Of a DNA stretch of 64,000 nt, positions 51,096 to 60,503 are shown piece after piece. The notes beneath the pieces were generated by a model. That model did no database searches, had not been told where the DNA came from, and worked only from the letters and a program-made list of their open reading frames with translations. Both the position numbers and the translations under genes were made by a program. Origin of the DNA: an uncultured Bacilli bacterium (lineage in GTDB: Bacteria; Bacillota_I; Bacilli_A; RFN20; CAG-631); the NCBI GenBank assembly GCA_934201705.1, contig CAKPXF010000010.1, positions 1 to 64,000 of the forward strand, written 5' to 3'. The first letter of the stretch is position 1. Each line of letters begins with the position of its first letter.

Positions 51096-51629
51096 ATGGA
51101 TATAGGATCTAAAATTAAAAACTTACGAACCATGAATGGCTTAACACAAGATGAGTTAGCTTCACGTTGTGATTTAACCAAAGGATTTATTTCTCAACTT
51201 GAAAACAACTATAATGAACCATCGATATCAACACTTCAGGATATTTTAATGGCTCTTGGTAGTAACTTGAAAGAATTCTTTTCCGATGATGAAGAAGAGC
51301 AAGTTGTGTTTAGTAAAGACGATTATTTTATAAAGGATAATGAGGATCACAGCATCACATGGCTAATAGCAAATTCTCAAAAAAATTTAATGGAGCCAGT
51401 AATTATTGAACTACAACCAAATTGTGAATTAACTAAGGATATGCCCCATGAAGGACAAGAGTTTGGTTATGTTTTAAAAGGCAAAGTTAAAATAGTTATA
51501 GGTAATAAAATGCATATTGCTAAATCTGGTGAGTCATTTTATTACGATACAAACAAGGTCCATTATATAAAAAATGCAGTTAATGAAATAAGTAAAATTA
51601 TTTGGATATCATGTCCACCAAATTTCTAA
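51096..51629 (+). CDS. XRE-family regulator with C-terminal cupin
   Basis: A 177-residue regulator: helix-turn-helix at residues 4-60 (IGSKIKNLRTMNGLTQDELASRCDLTKGFISQLENN) and cupin at 95-175 (HEGQEFGYVLKGKVKIVIG, SFYYDTNKVHYI). The architecture is that of PuuR-type polyamine regulators, and it is the first gene of potABCD with 16 bp between. Regulation of polyamine uptake is therefore likely. ATG 51096 follows GGAGGA; a TTG at 51081 overlaps that site. Confidence 0.88.
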   Translation: MDIGSKIKNLRTMNGLTQDELASRCDLTKGFISQLENNYNEPSISTLQDILMALGSNLKEFFSDDEEEQVVFSKDDYFIKDNEDHSITWLIANSQKNLMEPVIIELQPNCELTKDMPHEGQEFGYVLKGKVKIVIGNKMHIAKSGESFYYDTNKVHYIKNAVNEISKIIWISCPPNF

Positions 51630-51645
51630 TTAAGGAGTAAATAAA

Positions 51646-53130
51646 ATGGCACAAAAAATTATTGAATTAAAGCACATTTGTAAATCTTTTGATGATAATG
51701 TGATTATTGATGATTTAAATTTGTATATTAATAAGGGTGAATTTGTAACAATTCTAGGCCCTAGTGGTTGTGGTAAATCAACAACATTAAGAATGATTGC
51801 TGGATTTGAAATACCAACATCTGGTGAAATTTTATTAAATGGTAAAGACATTGCCAAACTACCACCATATAAAAGGCCTATTAATACAGTGTTTCAAAGA
51901 TATGCTTTATTCCCACATCTTGATGTTTATGATAATGTTGCATTTGGCTTAAAATTAAAAAAGGTTCCAAATACTGAAAGACCTAATAAGCTAAGATTTT
52001 TAACACCTGAAGAAATAGATGAAAAAGTTATGAATGCTTTAAAGATAGTTGATCTTGAGGATTTTGAAAATCGTGATATTTCAACACTATCAGGTGGTCA
52101 ACAGCAACGTGTTGCTATAGCTCGTGCAATTGTAATGGAACCAGAAATTCTTCTTCTTGATGAGCCATTAGGAGCTTTAGATTTAAAAATGCGTAAAGAT
52201 ATGCAACTTGAATTAAAGGAAATGCATAAAAAACTTGGAATTACATTTATATATGTAACCCATGATCAAGAAGAAGCTTTAACTATGTCTGATACTATCG
52301 TTGTTATGAATGATGGAGTTATTCAACAAATTGGTAGACCAAATGAAATATATGATGAACCAGCAAATGCTTTTGTAGCTGACTTTATCGGTGAATCAAA
52401 TATTTATACTGGCACAATAATGGGACCTAAAAAAGTAAAGTTCTTAAATACTACATTTGAGTGTGTTGACGATTTTAAAACTGGTGAAAAGGTTGATGTT
52501 GTTGTTAGACCAGAAGATATTTTAATTGTTAATGAAAATGAAGGATCAGCTAATGCTATTATTGATTCACGTGTATTTAAAGGTGTTCACTATCAATATA
52601 TTTTAAAAATTGGCAAAGCTGAAATTGAAGTACAATCAACTGCTAAATATAATGTTTCAGAAAAGGTTGGTATTATAATTAAGCCTGATTTAATTCATAT
52701 TATGAGTAAGGAAGTAACAACAAATATCTTTGAAGGATATATTGATAAAAATAATAATGTTTGCTTTGGTGATGGTGTATTTGAATGTGATGTTACTCAG
52801 CTTTATAAAGGCTCACACCTTGATGAGGAAGGATATTTAATTACAAAAGATGGTACACAAATAGATTTAAACGATGTTGATGTAAAAGTTGAAGTTGCAT
52901 TTAATGATATTACATTAACAGATAATGAAGAAGATGGAATGGTTTATGGAACAGTTATTTCATCAATTTATAAAGGTGATCATTATCAAGTAATTGTAAG
53001 AACTAATAATGAGGAAGAAGATTATATTATTGATACTGAATATACATATAATCTTTCTGATATCGTTGGTGTTATTATAAATAAAGATAAGATTAAATTA
53101 ACTTTAAAGGTAATTAATAATGCTAAATAG
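51646..53130 (+). CDS. potA: Spermidine/putrescine ABC transporter ATPase PotA (extended)
   Basis: The 494-residue ATPase energises PotBC. Residues 1-240 hold Walker A GPSGCGKST, Q-loop FQRYALFPHLDVYDNVAFGL, signature LSGGQQQRVAIARA and Walker B ILLLDEPLGALD. The C-terminal region (residues 260-494) is unusually long for PotA (about 360-380) and contains two TOBE-like segments, VFKGVHYQYILKIGKAEIEV and IYKGDHYQVIVRTNNEEEDY, suggesting an internal duplication. It overlaps potB by 11 bp. Confidence 0.93.
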   Translation: MAQKIIELKHICKSFDDNVIIDDLNLYINKGEFVTILGPSGCGKSTTLRMIAGFEIPTSGEILLNGKDIAKLPPYKRPINTVFQRYALFPHLDVYDNVAFGLKLKKVPNTERPNKLRFLTPEEIDEKVMNALKIVDLEDFENRDISTLSGGQQQRVAIARAIVMEPEILLLDEPLGALDLKMRKDMQLELKEMHKKLGITFIYVTHDQEEALTMSDTIVVMNDGVIQQIGRPNEIYDEPANAFVADFIGESNIYTGTIMGPKKVKFLNTTFECVDDFKTGEKVDVVVRPEDILIVNENEGSANAIIDSRVFKGVHYQYILKIGKAEIEVQSTAKYNVSEKVGIIIKPDLIHIMSKEVTTNIFEGYIDKNNNVCFGDGVFECDVTQLYKGSHLDEEGYLITKDGTQIDLNDVDVKVEVAFNDITLTDNEEDGMVYGTVISSIYKGDHYQVIVRTNNEEEDYIIDTEYTYNLSDIVGVIINKDKIKLTLKVINNAK

Positions 53131-53917
53131 AAAACATTTCGCTATACCTTACGCTTTGTTTTTATTATCATTTGTCGTTGTTCCATTAGTATTAATAGTT
53201 ATTTATTCATTTACAAATAGTGAATGGCAATTAACATTTAAAAATTATCAAACTATTTTTACTGCAGCAAATGCTAATACATTAGTAGTAAGCTTATTTA
53301 TAGCTATTTTAACAACAATTGTATGTTTAATTATAGGTTACCCTATTGCTTATATTTTAGCTGACAAAAAAGTATGTAAATCAAAGGTAATGATATACTT
53401 CTTTGTTATGCCGATGTGGATTAACTTTGTTTTAAGAAGTAATGCTACTAAAGAATTATTACAATTTTTAGGAATTGAAGCATCGAATACAACAGGTATG
53501 TATATATGTGTACTTATTGCAATGGTTTATGATTATTTACCATTCGTAATATTACCTTTATATTCAACAATGTTAAAGCTTGATAAAAGTGTTATTGAAG
53601 CAGCCGGTGATTTAGGCGCAAGACCCTCATTAGTATTCATTAAGGCGATAATTCCAATGTCCATGCCAGGAATTATTTCAGCAGCTACAATGGTATTTAT
53701 GCCATCTATGTGTTCATATGTAATTACTGATGTATTTTCAAATCAAAAAATGCAAATTATGGGTAATTTAATTAATCAATATTTTGGTGCATCTCAATGG
53801 AATTATGGCTCAGCAGCTTCAATTGTTCTACTTATTATTCTATTTGTTATAATGCATTTAACAAACAAGTCAAATACTGAAAAAATAGATGCAAAGGCAG
53901 GTGGCAAGGTATGGTAA
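53120..53917 (+). CDS. potB: Polyamine ABC permease PotB
   Basis: A 265-residue permease with six helices and the EAA loop EAAGDLGARPSLVFIKAIIPMSMPGI. It starts inside the end of potA and overlaps potC by 7 bp, so translation is coupled. It forms the channel with PotC. Confidence 0.92.
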   Translation: MLNRKHFAIPYALFLLSFVVVPLVLIVIYSFTNSEWQLTFKNYQTIFTAANANTLVVSLFIAILTTIVCLIIGYPIAYILADKKVCKSKVMIYFFVMPMWINFVLRSNATKELLQFLGIEASNTTGMYICVLIAMVYDYLPFVILPLYSTMLKLDKSVIEAAGDLGARPSLVFIKAIIPMSMPGIISAATMVFMPSMCSYVITDVFSNQKMQIMGNLINQYFGASQWNYGSAASIVLLIILFVIMHLTNKSNTEKIDAKAGGKVW

Positions 53918-54744
53918 AGAAACATCTTGGTCGTATTTATATTGCTTTAATGCTTTTACTTATGTATTTACCAATTTTAATTTTAGTTATTTATTCTTTT
54001 CAAGATACAACTACTATTAAATTTGGCGTATTTAATGATTTTACCTTTAAGCTATACAAAGATTTGTTTGACATGTCAAACCGTCAAACAAGAGAAATAT
54101 GGATTGCTGTAGCACATACTTTAGAAATTGCTATTGCTGCTGCTATAGTATCAACAATAATTGGAACTCTTGGGGCAATTGGTATTTTTTACTCATCAAA
54201 AAGAGTTAGAAACACATTAAATTCAATTGCCAATATTTCTATAGTAAATGCCGAAATTGTTACAGCCTTATCTTTAAGAATTTTATATTCTTTATTAAAT
54301 GTTAAATTAAGCTTCTTTACGTTATTAATTGGACATGTTGTATTAACAATTCCATTTGTAGTATTAAACGTTATGCCAAAACTTCAACAAATGGATCCAA
54401 ATGAATATGAAGCTGCTTTAGATTTAGGAGCAACACCTGCTGTTGCTTTAAGAAAGGTAGTAATTCCAGAAATTACTCCAGGAATTATCTCGGGATTTTT
54501 GCTTTCAATAACTTTATCACTTGATGATTATATAATCACTGCTTATACGGCAGACACAACATTTGATACGTTATCAACATATGTATATAAATCAATGGTT
54601 AAAAGATCTATTCCACTTCAATTTAGATCACTAACTACAATTATATTTTTTGCAATTCTAATTGGTGTTGTTATTTATGGGATTGTAAAAAGAAATAAAG
54701 AAAAGGTAAATAACATCCATGGTGTTAGGAGGAACGAAGCATGA
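53911..54744 (+). CDS. potC: Polyamine ABC permease PotC
   Basis: A 277-residue permease with six helices and the EAA loop EAALDLGATPAVALRKVVIPEITPGI, plus the typical LSLDDYIITAYT segment. TGA is the stop and overlaps the potD start as ATGA. Confidence 0.92.
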   Translation: MVKKHLGRIYIALMLLLMYLPILILVIYSFQDTTTIKFGVFNDFTFKLYKDLFDMSNRQTREIWIAVAHTLEIAIAAAIVSTIIGTLGAIGIFYSSKRVRNTLNSIANISIVNAEIVTALSLRILYSLLNVKLSFFTLLIGHVVLTIPFVVLNVMPKLQQMDPNEYEAALDLGATPAVALRKVVIPEITPGIISGFLLSITLSLDDYIITAYTADTTFDTLSTYVYKSMVKRSIPLQFRSLTTIIFFAILIGVVIYGIVKRNKEKVNNIHGVRRNEA

Positions 54745-56171
54745 AAAATAAATTTATACCAATTAGTGCAGTTTTTGCAATTTGCTTTTCATTAACTGGC
54801 TGTAATCAATCAAATGATAAAGATAATAACAACAATTCATCTACGACAGTATTAAATGTTTATAACTGTGCCGATTATATTAATGAAGATGTACTTACTG
54901 AATTTGAAGAATATTGCTTAAATACATTAAACAAAAAGGTTGAAATTAAATATTCAACATATGAAACAAATGAAGATTTATACAATCAATTAAAGGCAGG
55001 CGGCGTACAATATGATTTAGTTTGTCCATCAGAATATATGATTGAAAAAATGCTAATTAATGATATGCTTGAGCCTCTTGATAAACCAATTGTTAATTAC
55101 CAAACATACGGTTCAAAATATGTTTCTAATATTTTTAGTAACTTAAAAACTACTATTAAAAAAGAAAATAAGGAAGTTTCTTTTGGCGAATATGCAGTTC
55201 CTTATATGTGGGGAACAATGGGATTTATGTATGATCCAGAGCATATTTCATTAGAAGAGGTTTCTTCATGGGACATTATTTGGGATACTAACCATAAAAA
55301 TCAAACATCTTTAAAGAATTCTATTAGAGATACTTATATTACATCAACATTACATATTTATAAAGAAGAACTAGAGCTTGCTAAGAAAACACTAACAGGT
55401 GATGAGTACAATAAAAGAGTAACTGAAATAATGAATAGATGTGATGATAAAACTATTAATTTAGTTGAAGCAGACTTAAAAAAAGCTAAAGAAAACATCT
55501 ATGAATTTGAAGTTGATACTGGTAAGGAAAATATTATTAAAGGAAAATATTACGTTAATCTTTGCTGGTCAGGTGATGCAGTTTATTCTTTAGATACTGC
55601 TGAGGAATCAAATTTTTATTTAAATTATAAAGTTCCTGAAGAAGGTTCAAATATTTGGTTTGATGGTTGGGTTATGCCAAAAGGCGCTAATAAGGAATTA
55701 GCTCAAGAATTAATGAATTTCTTATGTGATCCTAAAATTGCTTCTAAAAACATGGACGAGGTTGGTTATACTAGTGCTATAGCTGGACAAGACATGTGGG
55801 CATTAGTTAATGATTGGTATAATAGTGATGAAGGAGAAACTACTGAATATGATTTAACTTATTTCTTTAAGGATACTAATATAGTTGATGAAGATGGAAA
55901 TTTAGTTGAAAGATTTATTATTCATACAAGTGAAGAAAATAGACAATTATATGCTCAATATCCAGATTTAGAAACAATTAATCGTTGCGGAGTAATGCAA
56001 GACTTTGGTGAACAAAATGATAAGGTTTCTGAAATGTGGATTAGAGTACAAGGTAATTCAACTTCATGGGTAGTTATAGTATTTTTAATTGTAGTAGTAG
56101 GATTAGTTGTCTTCTTTGAAATTAAAAGTTCTATTAGTAAAAGAGCTAGGAAAAGAAGAAATATTAAATAA
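54741..56171 (+). CDS. potD: Polyamine-binding protein PotD with lipobox and C-terminal membrane helix
   Basis: A 476-residue family 1 binding protein, longer than the usual 350. It has a lipoprotein signal (lipobox LTGC), a low-complexity Asn/Asp linker and the PotD core beginning VLNVYNCADYINEDVL and containing YAVPYMWGTMGFMYDPEHI and ANKELAQELMNFLCDPKIASKNMDEVGYTS. Residues about 440-462 form a strong C-terminal helix followed by a basic tail (SKRARKRRNIK). So it may be anchored at both ends or was once fused to PotC-like anchoring. AGGAGG precedes ATG 54741. Confidence 0.9.
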   Translation: MKNKFIPISAVFAICFSLTGCNQSNDKDNNNNSSTTVLNVYNCADYINEDVLTEFEEYCLNTLNKKVEIKYSTYETNEDLYNQLKAGGVQYDLVCPSEYMIEKMLINDMLEPLDKPIVNYQTYGSKYVSNIFSNLKTTIKKENKEVSFGEYAVPYMWGTMGFMYDPEHISLEEVSSWDIIWDTNHKNQTSLKNSIRDTYITSTLHIYKEELELAKKTLTGDEYNKRVTEIMNRCDDKTINLVEADLKKAKENIYEFEVDTGKENIIKGKYYVNLCWSGDAVYSLDTAEESNFYLNYKVPEEGSNIWFDGWVMPKGANKELAQELMNFLCDPKIASKNMDEVGYTSAIAGQDMWALVNDWYNSDEGETTEYDLTYFFKDTNIVDEDGNLVERFIIHTSEENRQLYAQYPDLETINRCGVMQDFGEQNDKVSEMWIRVQGNSTSWVVIVFLIVVVGLVVFFEIKSSISKRARKRRNIK

Positions 56172-56174
56172 GCT

Positions 56175-56201
56175 AAAGAGGAAGAACAAATCTTCCTTTT
56201 T
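56175..56201 (+). terminator. pot operon terminator
   Basis: GGAAGA (56180-56185) pairs with TCTTCC (56191-56196) around ACAAA, extended by AAAGA/TTTTT, and ends in T residues 4 bp after the potD stop. Confidence 0.85.
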
Positions 56202-56274
56202 AATTGCTAAAGAATTCATCAAGAATTGAAAATAAATGGTATACTTTATATAATTAATAAAAGGTGATAAATAT

Positions 56275-57024
56275 ATGGAAAGAAATTATACTAATATTGA
56301 TTTAAATAATGTAGATACAGAACATTTATGCTGCATTATTAGAAGAAAAAAAGACATAGAAGGTATTATATTAAAAAAAGAGTGGCTAAAAAAGCAAATT
56401 AATAATGGTCATATATTTCACAAATTAGATGTTAATAAAACTGCATTTATCGAATTTGCCCCACTTGAATATGCTTATTGCCCTATTAAAGGAAATAATT
56501 ATTTATATATTTATTGCTTATGGGTTGATAATGATTTAAAAGGAAATGGTATTGGAAGGGAATTATTAGACTATGCAATTAATTATGCTACAAATAATAA
56601 CAAATCAGGCCTATGCTTACTAAATTGTAATAAAAAGAAAAATTGGTTAACTAATAAGGACTTTTTTATACATAATGGCTTTAAGGTAGTTGATAGCACG
56701 AATAGTGGATATCAATTATTGGCATTATCGTTTAACGATGAAAATGTAAGCTTTTTAGCAAATGCAAAAAAAGAAAGAATTGATGATAATGATTTAGTTA
56801 TTTATTATACAAATCAATGCCCATACATTGCTAAAAGTCTTGAAATCATAAAAACATATTGTGAAAGTAAAAATATAAGATATAAATTAAATGAAGTAAA
56901 AACTATAAAGGAAGCTAAAGAACTTCCTTGTGTGTTTAATAATTTTGCAGTTTTTTATAAAGGTGAATTTAAAACAGTAAATTTACTTGATTTAAGTACC
57001 TTAGAAAGGATAATAAAAAAATGA
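56275..57024 (+). CDS. GNAT acetyltransferase with YoaP thioredoxin-like domain
   Basis: A 249-residue protein. Residues 60-145 are a GNAT fold with the acetyl-CoA loop DNDLKGNGIGRELLDYAI. Residues 175-249 match the YoaP-like domain (LVIYYTNQCPYIAKSLEIIKTYC, then ELPCVFNNFAVFYKGEF), a thioredoxin-like fold with a single Cys at the redox position. Such two-domain proteins are known in Firmicutes; the substrate is unknown. The stop overlaps the next gene by 4 bp (ATGA). Confidence 0.85.
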   Translation: MERNYTNIDLNNVDTEHLCCIIRRKKDIEGIILKKEWLKKQINNGHIFHKLDVNKTAFIEFAPLEYAYCPIKGNNYLYIYCLWVDNDLKGNGIGRELLDYAINYATNNNKSGLCLLNCNKKKNWLTNKDFFIHNGFKVVDSTNSGYQLLALSFNDENVSFLANAKKERIDDNDLVIYYTNQCPYIAKSLEIIKTYCESKNIRYKLNEVKTIKEAKELPCVFNNFAVFYKGEFKTVNLLDLSTLERIIKK

Positions 57025-57554
57025 AAAAGAAATACTTAATCTTGTTTATAATTAGTTTATATTTAATGCAAATACCTTTGTTTATTGATTTTATAATCAT
57101 AAATAGTGAGAATTATAATGAAATCTTAGAAAATATTCTATTTAATACTTCATTAGCATTTCTCATCATATCAACAATTTTAGGATTAGTTAATTTAATA
57201 ATAGCCTTTACAAATAAACAAGATAATGTAATAAAAACAACAATGATTAGTAAATTAATACTTATTCCATATTTTATTACTAATTTTATAATTTGCATGC
57301 TATTAACGATGGGCTTTTCATTTATTTTTACAATTTTATCGGCTTTTATACTTATTCCATTATTTATTTTATTTACGTTTATGACTATGATTGTTACATC
57401 ATCATATAATATTTCATATCTAATTAGTAAATTTAAACACAAGGAAATTAATATTATAGTTTTTATTATGCATTTTATTTTACAATGTGCCTTTATTTGC
57501 GATATAATTGATACAATTTATATATATAAAACTGGTGAAAATATGATAAAATAA
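57021..57554 (+). CDS. Small multi-pass membrane protein, unknown
   Basis: A 177-residue protein with about five hydrophobic helices and few charged residues. The start ATGA overlaps the previous stop, and AAAGGA precedes it, so it is translated with the acetyltransferase. I do not recognise the family. Confidence 0.7.
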   Translation: MKKKYLILFIISLYLMQIPLFIDFIIINSENYNEILENILFNTSLAFLIISTILGLVNLIIAFTNKQDNVIKTTMISKLILIPYFITNFIICMLLTMGFSFIFTILSAFILIPLFILFTFMTMIVTSSYNISYLISKFKHKEINIIVFIMHFILQCAFICDIIDTIYIYKTGENMIK

Positions 57555-57579
57555 TACCTAATGAAAGGATGCTTTTTAT

Positions 57580-58125
57580 ATGAATCTTGAAGTAAAAATA
57601 ATTAATAAAAGAAATAAAGATTTTAAAGAAATAAAAAAAATTTATAAGCAATCATTTTTAAAGGAAGAAAGAGTTGTAATACCTTATTTGCTTTATTTAT
57701 GTAAAAAAGAAAATGCAAGTTTTTGGGCTTATTATATAGATAATAAGCTTTGTGGAATATCCTATATAATAACAAATGATGATTTTGCTTTTATATTTTA
57801 TTTAGCAATTAAAGAAGAATTTCAAAATCAAGGAATTGGAAGTAAAATATTAGATTCAATAAAAAAGGTTTTTAATAAAAAAGCAATTACTATAAATTGT
57901 TTAATTAACGAAGATGAATTATTTTTAAAAAGAAAAAAATTCTATAAGAAAAATGGCTTTGTCGATACAAATTACATTTTAAGCGATAAGAATAATAAAT
58001 ATAATGTTTATTCGACTAATAGAGTTTTATCATTTGGAAAATATAAAGAATTTTTAAATAAATTATCCCTTGGAATATTTAAGGTTGATTTAATAAAGAA
58101 AACAAACTTAGAAAATAAGGAATAA
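57580..58125 (+). CDS. GNAT-family acetyltransferase
   Basis: A 181-residue protein with the GNAT acetyl-CoA site (IKEEFQNQGIGSKILDSIKKVF near residue 85-106) and a preceding beta-hairpin. The C-terminal 40 residues are Lys-rich. AAAGGA lies before the start and it follows the membrane protein by 25 bp. The acceptor is unknown. Confidence 0.85.
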   Translation: MNLEVKIINKRNKDFKEIKKIYKQSFLKEERVVIPYLLYLCKKENASFWAYYIDNKLCGISYIITNDDFAFIFYLAIKEEFQNQGIGSKILDSIKKVFNKKAITINCLINEDELFLKRKKFYKKNGFVDTNYILSDKNNKYNVYSTNRVLSFGKYKEFLNKLSLGIFKVDLIKKTNLENKE

Positions 58126-58128
58126 AAT

Positions 58129-58194
58129 ATGAAGAAGAACTTTATAATAGTTATACTAATTGGAAGTGTTTGTGTTTTATCATGTATTTTATAA
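58129..58194 (+). CDS. 21-codon ORF consisting of a lipoprotein signal peptide
   Basis: ATG 58129 follows AAGGA (58117-58121) with normal spacing. It encodes MKKNFIIVILIGSVCVLSCIL and a TAA. This is a complete lipoprotein signal (Lys-Lys, hydrophobic core, lipobox VLSC) with only two residues after the Cys. It could be a tiny lipopeptide, a source of a signal-peptide-derived pheromone, or the stub of a decayed lipoprotein gene. No larger frame continues downstream. Confidence 0.45.
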   Translation: MKKNFIIVILIGSVCVLSCIL

Positions 58195-58235
58195 CAATTA
58201 ATATATTATAGTATGAGTTTAAAGAGGGAAAAGCA

Positions 58236-59063
58236 ATGAATAAAAAAATTTTATTAATAAATGATATGGCAGGATATGGTAAGGTTGCATTATCAGCAAT
58301 GATTCCTATTCTTTCGTATTTAAAATATCAAATATTTAATTTACCAACAGCTTTAGTTTCAAACACATTAGATTATGGTAAATTTGAAATTCTTGAAACC
58401 ACACCATATATGAAAAATACCTTAAAGGTTTGGAATGAACTAAATTTTTCTTTTGATGTTATATCAACAGGCTTTTTATTTTCAACGCAACAAACAAAGC
58501 TAGTATATGATTTTTGTAAAGCTCAAAAAGAAAAGGGGAGCTTAATAATTGTTGATCCAATAATGGGAGACAATTTAAAACTTTATAATGGTGTTAGTAA
58601 AGATAATGTTTCCTATATGAAAGAAATGATAAAAATAGGAGATGTAATAATGCCAAATTTCACTGAAGCGACATTTATTAGTGATTATTTAATTGGAAAA
58701 AGAGTAATTAGCAAAGATGAAGCTAAATCATTAGTGTATAAATTAAAAAAACAGGGCGCTAAAAATATTATAATAACCTCAACAAATATTGCAAATGAAA
58801 TGCATACAATTGTTTACGATTCTAATAAAGATGATATTTATTTTAACAAATATGAAGAAATTCCAGCAAGTTTTCCTGGAACAGGAGATATTTTTTCATC
58901 AGTATTTATAAGTGAATATTTAAAAAATAATGATTTAAATAATTCATGTATCAAAGCTATGAATGTTGTAAAAAAGATGATTGCCTTAAATATAAGTAAT
59001 GTAGATAAATTAAAGGGAATTCCGCTTGAATTACATTTAAATTTGTTAGATGAGGATAAGTAA
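58236..59063 (+). CDS. Pyridoxal/pyridoxamine kinase-like protein (PdxY/ThiD family)
   Basis: A 275-residue ribokinase-superfamily kinase. It starts KKILLINDMAGYGKVALSAMIP (PdxY-like SxxxG block), has VDPIMGDNLKLY, a NFTEA segment and the anion hole GTGDIFSSVF with the catalytic Asp near residue 212. It probably phosphorylates pyridoxal or pyridoxamine for PLP salvage. The TIGR04076 gene follows within 2 bp. Confidence 0.85.
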   Translation: MNKKILLINDMAGYGKVALSAMIPILSYLKYQIFNLPTALVSNTLDYGKFEILETTPYMKNTLKVWNELNFSFDVISTGFLFSTQQTKLVYDFCKAQKEKGSLIIVDPIMGDNLKLYNGVSKDNVSYMKEMIKIGDVIMPNFTEATFISDYLIGKRVISKDEAKSLVYKLKKQGAKNIIITSTNIANEMHTIVYDSNKDDIYFNKYEEIPASFPGTGDIFSSVFISEYLKNNDLNNSCIKAMNVVKKMIALNISNVDKLKGIPLELHLNLLDEDK

Positions 59064-59064
59064 A

Positions 59065-59325
59065 ATGGACAAATGCAAAATAAAAATAACGTTAATAAAA
59101 AAAATTGGAAACACACCATGCCATAGAGGGCATAAGGTTGGCGATAGTTTCGATTTTGATACTCAAAGGGGAGAAATTTGTCCTTTAGCTATGCATGTTG
59201 CCTTCCCATTTATTGATATTTTAAGGTATGGAGGAAGTATTCCAAACAATCCAAAAGGAACAGCAACATTTTGCTGCCCAGATGCTGACACTATAAATGT
59301 TTTTAAAATAGAGGTAGAAGAATAA
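59065..59325 (+). CDS. TIGR04076 family protein
   Basis: An 86-residue protein with the family pattern: CHRGHKVGDSF, then EICPLAMHVAFPFIDILRYGG, and CCPDADTINVFKIE. The Cys residues may bind metal. ATG 59065 is preferred over 59050 because GAGGA lies upstream and the earlier ATG overlaps the previous gene. Function unknown. The convergent AraC gene ends 4 bp away. Confidence 0.82.
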   Translation: MDKCKIKITLIKKIGNTPCHRGHKVGDSFDFDTQRGEICPLAMHVAFPFIDILRYGGSIPNNPKGTATFCCPDADTINVFKIEVEE

Positions 59326-59329
59326 TTAA

Positions 59330-60289
59330 TTATTTTGGCTCAATTGCATAAGATTTATAGTTATAATCTTTGTAGTCAACTTTTTCCTCTAAATTTGATT
59401 TTCTATAACTTGATGGTGTTAATCCTATCATTTTTTTAAATTCATAATTTAACTGATTTTTATCTTTAAAGCCAACTTCAGTGGCAATTTTTGAAATTTG
59501 ATAAGAAGTGCTATATAGTAATTTTTTTGCTTTTTGCACACGTAAAACATTTATAAAACTCCAAATGGTTTGGCCCATTTGTTTTTTATATTGATGTTCA
59601 AGATATGATTTAGATATATTAATATATGCGGCAATTTCAGAAATTGATATATCATTTTTTTGATAATTTTCCATAATATAAGAGTTAACCTTTCTAATAT
59701 ATGATATAGCTCCAATAGTTTTGTTTGATATACAATTTGATATTTCAATGAATAAACTTATTTCTTTTATTATAATTTGTAAATTATTTTCAATAGTCTT
59801 ATTTTTATTTTCAAGAATAAGAATTAATTCTTTTAATGTGGTTCCTATTTGTGATGTATCATTTGACAAGATGTAGCCATCAGGACTTTTTATGATATTA
59901 CTTAACTTTGTTTCATTAAAAAGCTTATCAAAATCAATGTTCATTACCTTTCTAATACTACCTATCATTTCATGATTTAAATCAGTTGTTAAAAATTCCA
60001 TATTATAAATAAAGGCTTTTTGTCCTTTGTTCATTTTTAAAATATGGTAGAAATTTGGCTTAATTAAAATAAATTGACCTTGAGATATAATATGTTCTTC
60101 TAAATCAGTTAAATTTTCATCACTTGCTGTTTCAACAGTAAAAGAACCACTACTTGCATACATTATTTCAAAATAGTTGTGATGATGCATCCACATAGAA
60201 AATGTGTCATCGAACCATTTCATATAATATTGAAGAGGAACAATTGCCATGTTTTTCAGGTTAATTTGTTTGTATGAGTTAGCTTTCAT
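59330..60289 (-). CDS. AraC-family regulator with cupin sensor
   Basis: A 319-residue regulator. Residues 10-120 are a cupin/AraC-binding domain (MHHHNYFEIMYASSGSFTVETAS), residues 205-305 two helix-turn-helix motifs (ISISEIAAYINISKSYLEHQYKKQ and QISKIATEVGFKDKNQLNYEFKK). Such regulators usually control carbohydrate genes; the divergent surface protein and binding-protein genes are candidates. AAGGAG precedes ATG 60289. Confidence 0.9.
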   Translation of the reverse strand: MKANSYKQINLKNMAIVPLQYYMKWFDDTFSMWMHHHNYFEIMYASSGSFTVETASDENLTDLEEHIISQGQFILIKPNFYHILKMNKGQKAFIYNMEFLTTDLNHEMIGSIRKVMNIDFDKLFNETKLSNIIKSPDGYILSNDTSQIGTTLKELILILENKNKTIENNLQIIIKEISLFIEISNCISNKTIGAISYIRKVNSYIMENYQKNDISISEIAAYINISKSYLEHQYKKQMGQTIWSFINVLRVQKAKKLLYSTSYQISKIATEVGFKDKNQLNYEFKKMIGLTPSSYRKSNLEEKVDYKDYNYKSYAIEPK

Positions 60290-60386
60290 TGTGCACAATC
60301 TCCTTATTTAATTGCATTTTAATGCAGATTTGCTTAAAATTCAAGCCAAAAGATTGAAAAAGTGCTTTTTTTTGAAGTTACCCTAA

Positions 60387-60445
60387 TTGTTAAATTGATT
60401 TTGTATTGTATAATGAGCATGTCAATACATTTGAAAGCGGATACA
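60387..60445 (+). promoter_or_regulatory. Promoter and candidate cre site for the LamG surface protein
   Basis: TTGTTA (60387-60392), 16 bp and a consensus TATAAT (60409-60414). TGAAAGCGGATACA (60432-60445) follows just after the predicted start and matches the CcpA cre consensus TGWAARCGYTWNCW at 12 of 14 positions, so it could be a roadblock-type repressor site. Confidence 0.45.
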
Positions 60446-60503
60446 TTTTGGTTATAAATTAATAGTCAAATATTTGCTTTTCAAAGTATACAAATTAATT
60501 TAT

